64,000 nucleotides of DNA from Acanthococcus lagerstroemiae (GCA_031841125.1 CM063106.1:17546001-17610000), one strand, 5' to 3'; shown: positions 1-12,468, counted from the first letter of the stretch. Translations and numbers: made by a program. The notes: a model not told the origin generated them from the letters alone.

Positions 1-580
1 GTATAAAACTTTTCCTCTATTTCAGCATTTTCTCTCAAATCTGGTGAGGCGCGGGCGATTAGGCCATCGGTGTGGGGGAGGGGGTATACAGGAGGTTTAT
101 CACTATCAATTCATGGGGGAAAATTACGCTACTGTTCTTAGTTATGGAGAAAGCAAGCGGTTACTGCAATTTTGTGGTTATTCAGAAATTCACCCATACA
201 TTACTCCTAAACACATATTTGGCTGCTGTCGAACAATTCGAATGCTGCGTTAAATAAGGAAAAAATTATTTGACCGCACTATCCCCCTGTCCAGACTATC
301 CTCCTTCTCTCCTAATTGGAAAATTTAAGGATGAAAAAAACGAATTCTTTACATTTGCATAAGTATGATCGCTGGTGACCTCGAAGAAACACTGGGACCA
401 TGGTGCTCCTCGTCAATTCAAAGTTCACGCTAATTAATTTAGGAGAAATGCGTCGAAAACTGAAAATGAGCTCACTGTAACCAACTTTACGTGTCAAATC
501 AATGCGAAAAACCCAAAACTGTCTCATATAAAATATGCGGCAAAATTTTATCGGCCCTGTCTACTTCCCGATGCACAATC

Positions 581-735
581 AGTTACCCTTTAGTTACCCA
601 GTTACCCACGGAAATGTTACCCATTTGTTACCCTCAGATTACCCTTGTTCCCCTTTAGTTACCAGCGGCGGAAAAGTTACCCGTTTGTTACCCTCGGTTA
701 CCCTCAGATTGCCCTTGTTTCCCTTTAGTTACCTG
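581..735. repeat. GTTACCC-rich tandem duplication
   Basis: Two diverged units follow each other (about 601-663 and 664-731). Both run through GTTACCC, TTTGTTACCCTCAGATT, CCCTTGTT and CCCTTTAGTTACC. The heptamer GTTACCC or a one-base variant recurs about ten times. The open frame across it is a by-product of the repeat and not a gene. Confidence 0.7.
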
Positions 736-1467
736 GGTAACTGGTGAGATTTTGCGCATTGGGTTTGAAATAACCCCGAGTTCCGATGTTGAAAATGTAG
801 ACACTTTTTTTGCCTCGAGTCTCGATCATTTTTGATGTTCTTGTGAACCGAGGCTCCGTGACTAATTTCTTCGTCAATCGGGACCTATTAATTGCTGGAA
901 TGTAGTTTTCTCGAGAGCTATATTCTGTAAATTAATGCATTCGACGGCCATCGCGTGACCTCAAGGTCCATCCTGACTCAAATTTCTAGTCGCACTGGTA
1001 AATAAGCGTATTTGAATGAACATTCTCTATCGATTAATAAGTTACTTACGACCGGATACTTCGCAGTTATTTCACATTCCTAAGATTTTTCTATTTAAAG
1101 ATTGAACGCAGTTTCGTAAAACGGGCTGTCATTACTGACCAATTAATAGCGATATGAAAGCAGGCGCTGATGATTTTCACGTGCTCGATATTCGATAAGC
1201 TCTACGGTCTGCGTAGAGAAACTTTCATAATTTATGATTTATCAGTGGTAAATGTTAGAATTTTAACAAAGCGGGGCGAATTTACTGACTGTAACACAAC
1301 TTTTAATTTGGAATTCAAAGTGCATAGTTGATGAAATAAAAAGTGTACAGATGATGCGTCGCGCACAAAGGTTTCATGGGCTGATATTGAAATGAGAGTT
1401 TGGTACCACTGATTGCACTAAATTTAAGTGGCTCCTACTCATGGCCAGATTTAGGGGCTGTTAAGAG

Positions 1468-1638
1468 TAGAGCACCTAGAAACATCCTAGTTCTGACATC
1501 CGCCATTTTCCGTCGCTTGGTGCCCGATGATTTACAATTCACTAGGCGGAACGTTCCGCGTATCGAATTGTAATTGGTCGGGCACCAAGCGACGTAAAAT
1601 GGCGTATGTTAGTACTCGGATGTTTCCAGATGCTCTAC
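1468..1638. repeat. 171-bp palindromic (foldback) MITE
   Basis: Two arms of roughly 75 bp are imperfect reverse complements: the left arm starts GTAGAGCACCTAGAAACATCC and the right arm ends GGATGTTTCCAGATGCTCTAC. The arms share GTCGCTTGGTGCCCGA and its complement without mismatch. The centre is the perfect palindrome GCGGAACGTTCCGC (about 1546-1559). No clear target duplication was found. Confidence 0.75.
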
Positions 1639-2284
1639 AGGATGTGGAACGGATTGCTGGAGCGCTACTGTGCACCCTGTAATAAAAGGTTGAATGATCA
1701 TGGAGGGACATAACATTGCCGTAAATGGGAAACAGGGTTTTTTCAAAAATTCATCATAAAATGAAGAAATCACGAACATGCTTCAAATTTGAACTGCAGG
1801 GAACTACATATTCAACACGTAATTAAAAATTTAATATGTCAGGTAACAAAACTAATAGAAGTGCGGTGAAGAAAGAAATGAAAGTACTTCATCAGTTGCC
1901 GGCGCGGCCGTATTTATTTTTTTCTCCATGATTACTCAATGAGGGTTCACAAAACATTCGCTAGATGTCAGTTACTTTGATTCCGAGTCCCGATTAAGAG
2001 GCACCGCCCTTGATTCCGTGGACTTAACCAATCAGTGATACCGGACTCATGAACACCAAATATCAATGGTATGTATGCCACGTCAGGGATTGAAAGTCAG
2101 CCGAAAGTCAGTAGCTGAATGGTCAGAAATAAATGCAAAAACCGAAAGTCGCATTAATCGGTTTCTAATTGGTACCTACGGAGTAAATTACGATACATTA
2201 CAATAAATTGCTACAAATTGTAAGAGCTGATAGCTAAGCCGGAACCCAAAGCCGAATGGGTTAAACCAAAAGCTAAAGCGTATG

Positions 2285-2592
2285 CAGGGACGTACTGAAG
2301 AGTTTTTCGGTGGAGGGGATGGGGATGGGGATAAAAGTCTCAACTGACTCAACTCAAAATTCTCAAGTATCAACATTTTTTTGTATTAGTAAAAAAAAAA
2401 CAACAACAATATTTGACTTGTTGGATTCTTCCAACTTTTGATCTATCCACTAAAATTTCCCAACTCCGGTGGAGGCTTCCGTACCCCCTTCTTTTCATTC
2501 TGACTGAAATAGTAAATTTTTCCAACTGCTGAAGGAAAAATTACTACAGAGAAGAAGGGAGGAGGGAGTGCCCCTCTATCGATACGTCTCTG
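2285..2592. mobile_element. hAT-type MITE, CAGGGACGTAC family, short copy
   Basis: The left terminus is CAGGGACGTACTGAAGAG and the right terminus is ATACGTCTCTG, its diverged complement. Flanking octamers AGCGTATG and ATTTTATG match at 5 of 8 bases, consistent with an old 8-bp target duplication. The interior carries one dimer of the sequence that forms a long array in the 28681-31417 element: CAACTCAAAATTCTCAAGTA, then TTGACTTGTTGGATT, then AAAATTTCCCAACTCCGG. No protein is encoded. Confidence 0.7.
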
Positions 2593-3159
2593 ATTTTATG
2601 TTTCAAGGTCATGTTTAACGAATCGACTTTCAATCCCTACGGCGACGCATCATTTTTTAGTGTTCCGTTCGTCAAAATAAGGAAAAAAATTATTATGACC
2701 TTATGTATTGTATTCCAAGAGCAGTGAAATTCGTCCTCGATTTACCAATATTCTGGAATCAATGAATAATTAACAAAAATCGATAACAATATAGCACCTA
2801 GAAAAAAAAAAAAAGTACAAATTTGGACCCCCACTACTTATTTTGGGGGATTGCTCAGAATCTAAGAGATCAATTTCCTCATTCTGTTGTCATTAGGTAC
2901 AAGAAAGGTTCCTACATATGTCCTGTTACTCAAATTCTTAAAAAGTTTCTAGTGACGTGACACTTTGCATTTTTCAAAAAAAAAAAAAGTCTATACCGAC
3001 TTCCGACCAAAATGTGCGGGTAATTTGGATCCTCTGTGATGAATTCCAAAGAATAACAAAAAAGCTCATCTTTAATCGGTTCAATAGTGAAAAATGTATT
3101 CAAGAGTTGAAATAAACATTCAGTTGTTAAAAAATAGAATATGCGGCGACCCTCTCTTT

Positions 3160-3345
3160 GCGAGAGAGGGAGAGGAGTAAAGAGTTGGAGGAAGGGTGAG
3201 AGAAGGCAAGGTAGAACAGGGGGGAGAGAGAAGTTGGAAGGATGAAAAGAAGAGGGAGAGAGAGAGAGTGAGAAAGAACAGGAGGAAGGAGGAGAAAGAG
3301 ACGGAAGAGAGTGAGAGACAGAGAGAGAGCGAGAGCAAAGTTGGA
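3160..3345. repeat. Purine-rich GA low-complexity tract
   Basis: About 185 bp on the + strand are almost only G and A, with GAGAGAGG, GGAAGG and AGAGAGAGAGAG runs. The overlapping open frames on both strands (Arg/Glu-rich on +, Ser/Leu/Pro-rich on -) are products of this composition. Confidence 0.75.
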
Positions 3346-3904
3346 AGGATCGATGATACAGGGGCGTGTGGCGATACACGCTTGCAAAATTGGCCCCGGG
3401 ACACCGCACCCCTATCTCGGAAACGCTCCAAATGGGCCTGCGTCAGAATAGGAGGGATCGCTTTGGGGTAGCTCCTGCTACCCCAATTTCTCCTGTCGCC
3501 TCATCACGGCGGCGAATCTACGGCGTCTTATTCTTCATCTTCTTCTTCGCTGTCGAGTTGCGCCGGATCGTCTTCTTCGTCGGTTGTTGGCAACGAAGTT
3601 GGAAGGATAGAGAAGAAGAAATAGGCTGCAGGAAGTGTGAAAGGCCTTGTTGCTTTCTACATATTTTGCACGATGCACGCGTCTAACAAACGTCGTTTGT
3701 CTCCTGCAATCTTATACGTCGGGTATAACCTTCTCAAAACCACATTCTTCTTCTTCCTATTCTCATGAATCGCTTTCCTTTTTCTCTCTCGATTGACCCA
3801 GGCTGGACATCCGATTAGTTTAGTTCAGTTACAAATTTTATTTTTGTAGCTCAGGACAACAGTTAGTTCAGTCAGAGCTCCTGTTACAGTTTACACCTTT
3901 TAGC

Positions 3905-4180
3905 CAGGGACGTAGCGACGCGTTTTTTCTGGAGAGGCAAAAATTCTTAAAACTACCAACTGATTCGAGTCAAAATTCCCAAGTACAAAATTTGTTTGTT
4001 GAAAAATATATATATATATATATATATATAATAATAATAAATAAGTAAATAAAAAGTAAACAAGAAAACTCTTTTGACTTGTTGGATTTTTATAATTTTT
4101 GATCCATCTACTAAAATTTCCCAACTCCGGCAGAGGCTAGGAGGTGGGGCAGCAGGCTGCCCCGCTTATTTTCGTCCTGG
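3905..4180. mobile_element. hAT-type MITE, CAGGGACGTA family, short copy
   Basis: The left end is CAGGGACGTAGCGACGCG and the right end is ATTTTCGTCCTGG. The flanks CCTTTTAG (3896-3903) and GCTTTTAG (4180-4187) match at 7 of 8 bases; the exact end is ambiguous by one base. The interior shares GAGTCAAAATTCCCAAGTA, TTTTGACTTGTTGGATTTTT and AAAATTTCCCAACTCCGG with the copies at 2285 and 28681. It contains a TA dinucleotide run. Confidence 0.75.
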
Positions 4181-5377
4181 CTTTTAGTTTTCGCATTAAG
4201 ATTTACTTTTACTCTTCGATCGTTTCAATATACGCGCCTTTTCTATGACCACCATTTCTACTAACTATCGTTTTTTGATTTCGACTGTCCCTCGCTGCAG
4301 TTCGGACTTAACACTTCCTTTTCTTATACGACCCGTGAAAACCCCGCCAGTAAATTATTCTTCACAACAGAAAATGCCAATTCATGCGTCACAAGGCAAT
4401 CGACGATACCCATATGCATCGCAGACATTATACCGTATATTCGCCAAGTTTTTCCTGCGTGGCATGAATTTCAATTAGAAAGCGGTTTCAAGCAAACTGC
4501 CTGCATAATTTTCCTCCGATTCAAAGGAGAGGTCCAAATTACCCGCATACGGCAATCAAAATAAATTGATTCCAATTCTTTGGAAAACGATGAAGTTCAT
4601 CAAGTTTACCAGAACAATGCAAACCGAAAACGCCTTCCACTAGTAGAATTTCACTAGCCAATTATTCTATTCGCGTCGCTTTCTAGCGGCCTAATGAAAT
4701 GCGGCGCGCTGATTGGTGTATTTGAACAAAAAGGTATCAGTGACAAAAATGTTCTACAAAAAAACTGAAGTTGGGCTAATCTGAAAGGAAATGATAAGGG
4801 CTGACACTTTAGTTCTCTTCAGTTTTCCAATACCTACTGAAGATGCTAGGGCTCATTTCACTAGCAGGTATGTGTTTGTATGGTAAAAATACCCTGATCA
4901 TCTTTTCGTCCACGACACTAGCGCACCTACAGGAGTGTCCAAACGCCAAACAAAGTATTAATGAATACCTAAAAAACTTGACAAAGCGTTCGAAAACAAA
5001 AACACCGAATATCTCGTAACAAAATATCTTGAGAATTTAAGATGTTGGGCACGGTTGTTTGGATGGATATACCTATTGTACATTCAATCCATTTCCGCCC
5101 GAACGCATTTAGTATAAGTTGAGATTTTAAAAAGGTGTTCAAATTACCTTCATTGGTCCAAATTTGTACCACTTCCTGTACTATAAGATATCAACTGAAA
5201 ATAGGTTACTTCTATTACTTTTATATGTTCCTCATGGAACAATGCAAAACTTACAGAGTTTATTTTTTCGTATGGGTACAATATAAGTAATCACGAACTA
5301 GAAAATACTTCCATCAAAATCAATTTTGTATGTTTTTGCTATCCGATGAATAATGAACAACTGGTCTGGAATTCCAG

Positions 5378-6544
5378 GTTACGAATACAAATATTCATTC
5401 TTAAGTCCGGAATGTAATATCAGCGTGGAGAATATGATCGTGAAACCGCTGTACAAGCACTTCATAAACATCGAACACCCGACGATGTGCATCATCGGCA
5501 TTCCCAGGGATTGCCCTGGCTTCGCGTTATTCGATTTACAGGTACGTTTTGGATGCTTCTATAAAGTTCACCCATTTTCTTATTGCTCGTTGGTGACTCT
5601 TTACTTTAAAACCCACCAAGTGTGTCAAAAAATCAAGTTTCACTTTTTGGGTGTTCGGCAATGTAGGAGACGTGTTCTTTCACGTGGGACTTGTTCCATT
5701 TTATGAGAAGTTATAAAACGCTCCGAAAACATACCATGTTAAAACCCTCTTAGTATGTCAAAAACCACTTACGTGCAGCGAACTGTGATTTTGGTGTTCA
5801 AACCGAGCTGAATAGTTTGTGGGAACAGAGCTCAATTATTTGCCGCAAGTTCCGAGTGGATTGGGTAACGAGCACGAGAAAATTGGGATATAAACCTGCA
5901 CTAGAGTGCGCTGCAAAATCACCTGTGCGGCTGTGCGGGTGTTAGCGGGGGGAAATGAAAGGGTGATTATGAGTACCTACTTTTAAATAGAAAAATCTCC
6001 ATGATCACCCAATCATACCACTGATAAGACGCAATTGTGCCAACATTTGCACCTCTAATTTATATCCCAATTCAATGAACCATTGGGGAAGGCGGGACAC
6101 TTTAATCGAAATTCTAGAGAAAACCGGTTTTGACCCCACAATTAGGTGGGTTTTAACATAGGGGGTAATTTTGGTCTTCGTTGGTTTGAATATGTTCCCC
6201 AATCTCTCTATGCACGAACTTGATATTTTCAGGTCCGATGTTTCCTGAACATCATGAAAGGTGAAGTAACCCTGCCTAGTAAAAGCGAAATGTACGCTGA
6301 GACCTGTGCCGACGTAACAGAAAGATTACAGATCACTGGCAAGGCGAAGTACTACCACATCATGAACAAGCACGCTCAGTCCTATTTTGATGCGCTGTCT
6401 TCTCTGGGTAACTTGCCGAAAACGAGGAAAATTGTATTCGACATTTACTTCAACGGACTTGAAAAAATGATAAAAGATTTCCGAAACTTCAGAAAATCGA
6501 TTTACCACATAATCGACGACGAACGATTCGAAGTGCTCGAATAA
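5378..6544 (+). CDS. Flavin-containing monooxygenase, C-terminal exons (partial)
   Basis: Two exons, 5378-5541 and 6233-6544, join in phase 0 (donor CAG|GTACGT, acceptor TTTTCAG|GTCC). The first starts in phase 1 after ATTCCAG and reads GYEYKYSFLSP, the FMO 'TGYxYxFPFL' strand. It continues with PLYKHFINIEHPTMCIIGIP and ends FDLQ. The second reads VRCFLNIMKGEVTLPSKSEM and ends with a family-typical IIDDERFEVLE before TAA. This matches insect FMO/senecionine N-oxygenase-like enzymes, which use FAD and NADPH to oxygenate soft nucleophiles at the ER or in the cytosol. About 158 of the usual roughly 430 residues are present; the FAD and NADPH glycine motifs are not in the window. A palindromic repeat (5880-6072) sits in the intron. 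Family assignment is firm; substrate and exact subfamily are not. Confidence 0.88.
5880..6072. repeat. Inverted-repeat element in FMO intron (ATTGGGATWTAAA family)
   Basis: The ends are ATTGGGATATAAACCTGCAC and its partner TTTATATCCCAAT. The same element recurs in XPR1 intron 3 (37311-37653). Both copies share an internal block with GAGTGCGCTGCAAAAT, GCGGGTGTTAGCGGG and TTTTAAATAGAAA-like sequence. Non-coding, TIR-type. Confidence 0.6.
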
Positions 6545-6730
6545 CTCAACATGAGTACGAACGGCCTCGAGTATTACATTTTTCCAGCCATACGCACGTC
6601 GAGTTGAAAACTATACTCGATCTCGCTCATGGTGGGTGAAATTTCAAATTAAACTACAATCTCGATGTAGCAGTAACTTTTATAATAGATAATCATATTT
6701 GTAAGAAACTCGAGTACTTTTCCTAGTAAC

Positions 6731-7292
6731 CAGGGTTGTTCCCATAGGGGGGGCTACCGGGGCTCAGCCCCGTCTCAAGAATTTTAAGGAAAATCGAGGA
6801 AGGGCTCAGCCCTTCCCCGAGAAATTACCTAAAATAAACAAAATTCAGTCTTGTAAAATAAAAAATTCATCAAGATACTAGTCGATGATTAGACTTTGAA
6901 AAGTGTAATGCAAAGAAGTCCGACTTCAGCGTTACTAATACTGGTCCCTGTTGTAATTTTATAGTGTTGTTAATTGTTGCATAATATTTTTTTGCTGTTA
7001 CATTTTTACGTCTCCTTAACCTACCACAGTGATAAAAATACTCAGGATTTTTTTTTAATGTATTTACTAAATAAACCTTTGTACCCACTGTAACGTCTGT
7101 AATTATTTTAAATTTTAATACATTTTGTTGAAAATAAATGTTTTTGCACTTTTTATAAATTTATTGCGAATTTATGAACGATGACCTATTTTGAAGCGAA
7201 TATGACCTTTGACTGAGATGTTTTTTTTTTAAATGAGGAAAATTATTCATAATTTAGAGCCCCCCTCAAAAAAATTCATGGGGACATCACTG
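6731..7292. mobile_element. hAT-type MITE with perfect 8-bp TSD
   Basis: A perfect octamer CTAGTAAC flanks the element (6723-6730 and 7293-7300). The left end is CAGGGTTGTTCCCATAGGGG; the reverse complement of the right end is CAGTGATGTCCCCATGAA, an imperfect TIR. The 562-bp interior is AT-rich and non-coding, with a GGGGCTCAGCCCC palindrome near the left end. Confidence 0.85.
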
Positions 7293-8613
7293 CTAGTAAC
7301 TAAGTATTTATATCAGAACGTTTAGGTATTATTTAATAATTTATTTAATAATTTATTTTTTGTATTTTTATTTTAAATAGAAATAAAAAGCTATAATTTA
7401 TGTTTTCGTTTGTCATATTTGTAAGCAACTCGACAGCAAGGCCAGAAAAACTGAAAGGAATCAATGACCTGAATTTTATTTTACGAAATAAAATAGTAGG
7501 GCATCTTATCCACTTTCAACTATTTTTGTAAATGATGTAAAGCAAAATGCTAGTTGTTGATCAGGATTTTTGAAAGGCTAAATTTAGCACTACAGGGGTG
7601 ATGGAATTTGGAAAATGGGTGTCGATTAGCAGATCCCTAAGTATGAACTGTATACTATGATGTATGCTATTCACAAGAATAATTAAATCCTATTCCAAAA
7701 ACAATAAGTATGTTTTGAGGGGGAGGTGTGGAAATCACTGTAAATTTAGGCTGTATGTGCAGATCATGTTTCAAAATTATGTATCACAAAATAATTTGCT
7801 AAATTATGATCGGGGCCAAATTTTGATTACCTACTTTTTCTAAGTTGAATCTTTATAAAATTACACTCTGCAATTTATTGCTTCAGTATGTAAAACTTAC
7901 AATAATCGTGAATTTAATGATAGTATTGAAATTCCGAGCCTTTGTACAAACGTAGGTATCCATTAGTCTTAGCAGTCATACCGGCGCTCACGATCTGTCA
8001 TTTGAAAATTCGAAAACGAGACAGGAATGTGAGTTAGGGTGTAGGGGAGAAAACGATTATTGTAGCAAGTAAACCGCCCATACTTCATTATTTTCATAGT
8101 CAATTCTTCAGTCCTCTACCGGACTTAGAACTTTTCCGAAAATAAAATCTGAAAATTGTGATTTGAAAACGTCACAAAAAGAGAAAACGACAGGTACTGT
8201 ATTGAGTAATAACACGCCCGTTTTATTTCATTTTGATCCTCAAGTTTCTTCGTAAAATTCCGTAGTCTGTGTCCGGTTAAGGGCTCAAAACTTGATATAA
8301 TAAATGTAATAAAATATGGTTCTTATTACTCGATACAACACCTCCATTTTCCCTGTACTGCGTTTTCAAAATTGAACTTCAGATTTCATAAATACATAAT
8401 ATGTAATATTTTTAAATAATTAAGGGTCCGTAGAAGGCACAAGCTTTGATATTAAGAATAAAATAAAATACGTTTATTCTTACTTGATAATATAGTGCCC
8501 GTTCTTCCAACCAAATGCGTTTTCAAATTTGGATTTCAAACTTTTTGACCCACCCTAATATGTGCAAATATCTTGAGGCATGCGATCATCTGCCGACATA
8601 ACTAACATTACGA

Positions 8614-9496
8614 CAAAATTAACTTTATTTAGACCTTGAGAAGGGTTTTTGGGTCACTACATTTGTTTTTTATGTCATTTTGATTGTAACCCCTATGTTC
8701 CTTATTCTTATGTTGCCCCGTAGGCGGTGACCTGCTAAAATTGATGAAGGGGCATATAACAGCTTCAATCACGTCGTTTCTGTTGTTTATTTATTTATTA
8801 TTTTTTTGTGTGTGTTTGTTTGCCGCTTATTTCATTTTTGATGTTATTTTCGCATAACGACAGCCCCTATAGCAGCACAGGAGGTCTTAATCTAAATACT
8901 AGGATGAACTGAAAACAAAAAAATCCCGTGAAACACAGTCGAGGCAAAAACTGACCTTTTTCTCGACATTCAAGATTCGTCACTTTTCTGACATGACATT
9001 ACGAGTTCGATACTTGACTTTAATATAAAATTCAAGTTATCGTGTCGACATGGACTTCTGAATCGAATTAGGCATCGACTTTGACATAGAATTCTATTCA
9101 AAAATCAATATTGGTATGGAAACTCTTAACTATACTGTTGTATTAAAGTCAAGCTTCGAATCCGACCAGAAATTCATGACAGAAAAGTGACGGACTTGAC
9201 TGGGTCGACACTTGCTTTGTGGGGCAGTTTTGAATGTTGCTCGTTTATAAATATTTAGGTCAAGACCCCCTCCCCCCTGTGGTACTACAGGGACAGAGTC
9301 TCACAACATCAAAAATGAAATAAAAACGACAAAGAAAAAAAGATGTAACTGAAGCTGTTATACGTTATTTTACAATCTTAGCAGGTTTCAGCCCCTCGGG
9401 CAGCATCACAGCAGCGGTTACAGTACAAATAACATCAAAAACTAATTTAATGATCTACTTCCCCGCCACTTCACGATACAAATAAAGTTAACTTTT
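8614..9496. repeat. Large nested foldback (inverted repeat)
   Basis: Outer arms are imperfect reverse complements. The left arm carries AAAATTAACTTTATTT, TTGCCCCGTAGGCGGTGACC, ATATAACAGCTTCAAT and TTCATTTTTGATGTTATT. The right arm carries the complements of these in reverse order between about 9300 and 9496. An inner palindrome (8979-9192) has arms beginning GTCACTTTTCTGACATGA and ending AGAAAAGTGAC. It is non-coding and looks like a foldback element, or one MITE inserted between the arms of another. Confidence 0.65.
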
Positions 9497-9960
9497 CTCA
9501 TTCATAAAATCTGAATGAAGATAACGGTTTAATTATAGAACTGCTATATGTTAATTACATGTAAAGCTCCATTTGTAACTCCGCTCGCGTTAGGCCAAGA
9601 AAAAATTTCAATATTTTTCCACGAAATTTTGCTCAATTCATTTTTATTTCCAACTGCAACTTTTTAACTCTACTTGACAACCGGATTTTCTTTTTGGCCG
9701 TTTTTGTTCAACTCTAATCTCCATTACTGCCTCGAATGATTATAATCAGTAGTGTACAATAAGATAATGCTACCAGTTGCACGTAAATATTCTCAAAATT
9801 TGGCCAAATTTTACAGACAATGCAGTTTTTTATCTCAAGGGGAGAGAAGGAGCAACCCCCGGTAAGTCTCTGAGAATAAGAATGGCGATCTATGATGCAG
9901 ATTATTGCAAAAATTCTAATTCCAATATGAGCAGATCGTTTTTAGCATTTTGTGTGCTTT

Positions 9961-10290
9961 TACTACTGGATATACTTGAGCGAAAACCGTAACGCTCCCC
10001 CCGTATCAGCCCCCCGTAACACTTCTGTTATTATGACGTCATACTACTGGGTATATTTGAGCGAAAACCGTAACGGCTCCCTCGAAACGCTCATCCCCCT
10101 ACGACACGAAGCCAGCGCTCTTTTTGGAGCATTACTTCAGAGACGTCGGGGTTCTCCTCTCATTACCAGCGTTGTTCGGCTCACAGTTCTTTAGCTTTTC
10201 ATGGTGACAATTCAGTTCAGTAGGTAGTTGACGTTTCCATTTTCTTCCAGCCAAGGGTATACTTGAGCGAGAATCGTAACGCTCCTCCCC
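9961..10290 (+). repeat. Three dispersed copies of a ~35-bp motif
   Basis: Copies at about 9961-9999, 10042-10080 and 10251-10290 share GG(A/G)TATA(C/T)TTGAGCG followed by A(A/G)AA(C/T)CGTAACG, then CTCC. All are on the + strand, spaced by 80 and about 210 bp. The remaining sequence between them is not obviously repeated. Their role is unknown. Confidence 0.65.
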
Positions 10291-11810
10291 CGACATGTTT
10301 CCCCGACACGAATTCAGTGGTTAACACTTGCTGCGCCCTGCGCAACTACAGTCTGCCACCACGTTGTTAATAGACATTTTCATGGAAATTTTTTTTATTA
10401 GGGAACGAAAGTACATATATAAAATATTACACTACGTATCTCTGTAGGAGACACGTTTTTATTTAGTCTGCCATCAGCTGCCTACTGATTGTCAGCAGCC
10501 GAGGAAATTGCATAGAGCCTAGAAGATGAGTGTATGAATCGTGTTTTTTTTTTTTGGGGGGGGGGGGGGTAGAAACCAAGAAATACTGGGATAAAACCGC
10601 AAATTTCTGGATTTTGGCAGCTTCAAAATAACCTTAGAATAGGCGCTAGCTTGAAAAATTGAACACACCATAATCCTAATTTTTCACTCATCAAGGGCAA
10701 AATTTTGTGAATCAAACGAACGACCAAAGTTAGAAATTGAAGAAGATACTTGTTTTTGAATAAACATCCCTGATAGACAGTGAGAAAGATCATGATCTGC
10801 GATCTTTCAGACTTTCAGACCACGACTGGCATGATTTGTAATGCCATTGATGATCAGAGATATGTGTACCCCCTTCTCATACATATACCAGAAAATGTAT
10901 AGAGGTCTCAGAAAAATCAAGGATTTTTATTTTTCTGTTTCAGTAAACACCCAGCTGAAAAATATTGTATCTGTTACTTTTATCAATAATATAGGAATGG
11001 GGGGGGGGCATTTTGAAATTTTTGAATGATAAAAATAAGTGCTAAGAATTTGCCAGCGGCGCAGGTGGAATGAAATTATTTAAATAGTTGCAGTATACTA
11101 ACTGTACAAAGGTAGCATAATAAAATAATAGTTATTTTAATTGAAAATACTTGAATGAATGAAAATATAAATATATATTTTATTAGTTATTTAATATAAA
11201 TTTTATTTCAAATTAAAAACGATTTAATATTATAAAAAGACAAAAAGACCCTAAAAATTTTATTTATTTCTATAGAATTTTTTTACTCCTCCTTGGTTAC
11301 GCCCCTGGCTAATATTGTCTTACTTAAAAAAAAAAAAACAAAAAAAAAACAGAAAATCACTACGTAGTGCAGGCTTTATTGCTCTCCTAACGCTTGTAGG
11401 ACTCCGATTATTCAGTTTCAGAGAGTGGTTTGATTATCAAAAAAGAAATTTGGAGAAAGAAAAAAAAAAAAAGTGGAAAAGGATGTTACCTATACTCCTT
11501 ACCAGATACTTTTTACATGCGATCTGGATAACAGGAGTTCGGTAACTTGTTAGTAACTACCGTTCGCCACTAGATTTTGTGAAAATTGACCCAGGGCAGT
11601 TTGGAATGACACTCTTCAAATATATCTTTTTTCATTGCTTTTTCTTTTTTAAAATACACATACACTTCTCCTAAACCTCCTCCCGAACAATCTCATCGTA
11701 TCTGCGTGGCTAGTTTTCTAAAAGTTATCTTTCTGTCTAAGAATCCAGCGAAACTTTAGGGCATAAGTATGTAAAAGAAATACTAGAAGTGCCAGCTGCT
11801 TACTTTCCAC

Positions 11811-12468
11811 CAGGGATGAGAAGCTTAAACTGTTAAACTTAAACTTTCGCTTAAACTTAAAAGTTTTTCCAAAAATCTCATTCGCTTAGCTTCAGCTTTT
11901 TGCCCTTATCATTAGCTTTTCAGCGCTTCGCTATCGGCTTTTTTTTTCAACATTATACTCAATTCCGCATGAAATCGACCATAGAGTTCAAAAATTATAA
12001 CGGTTTACCATTTCAAAGCTTCCAAATCAAATTATATGATTATATATTATATCATGTAGACCATCACTTCGTTCACAGGTAAATTATAGCTTATAGCCTG
12101 TATTATATTTGATTTTGCAACGAAATCATTCAAAATTTAATAGAGAAATCACAAAATAGAAAATATTCATGAAAATGAGCAGTTTGCGACGCTAAATGAG
12201 AATCAACAATTACGAAATAATAAGCCGGAACCCAGAACCCGCGGCCGCTGATATGATTTTTCAATTTAAAAAATTAAGTGTTGTGATTTTTTTCGTCTTT
12301 TTGATAGAAAATGTGAAGGTCTTAATTAAGCTGCTCAGCGTATCCATTTTGGCTGGCTTTGCGCTTAATGAACAGCGAATGGCTGACTTTTTCATTCGCT
12401 TAAAAGCCGTTCAATAATGAGCTTAAGCTTCGGCTTAAGCGGTTATCGGCTTAAACTTCTCATCCCTG
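11811..12468. mobile_element. hAT-type MITE with perfect 8-bp TSD and ~20-bp TIR
   Basis: A perfect octamer CTTTCCAC flanks it (11803-11810 and 12469-12476). The left end is CAGGGATGAGAAGCTTAAAC; the reverse complement of the right end is CAGGGATGAGAAGTTTAAGC. The subterminal regions are full of GCTTAAAC/AGCTTA repeats. It is 658 bp and encodes no recognisable protein. A degraded relative may lie at 47966-48120. Confidence 0.88.

Larger units (their letters stand above)
1..5377. other. Gene-free 5' region with repeats
   Basis: I see no exon that can be tied to a known protein here. The visible content is a GTTACCC-rich duplication near 581-735, a palindromic element at 1468-1638, two hAT-type MITEs (2285-2592 and 3905-4180), a purine-rich GA tract (about 3160-3345) and a TA microsatellite near 4008-4030. 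The monooxygenase gene whose last exons begin at 5378 must have upstream exons. I looked for the nucleotide-binding glycine motifs of that family and found none, so those exons probably lie before the window or were missed. Confidence 0.6.

Noticed and set aside
3366..3686. GC-richer open frames downstream of the GA tract.
   Set aside because: No family motif on either strand; frames follow composition.
11040..11308. A right end GGTTACGCCCCTG at 11296-11308 typical of hAT elements.
   Set aside because: No matching left terminus or TSD could be found upstream.
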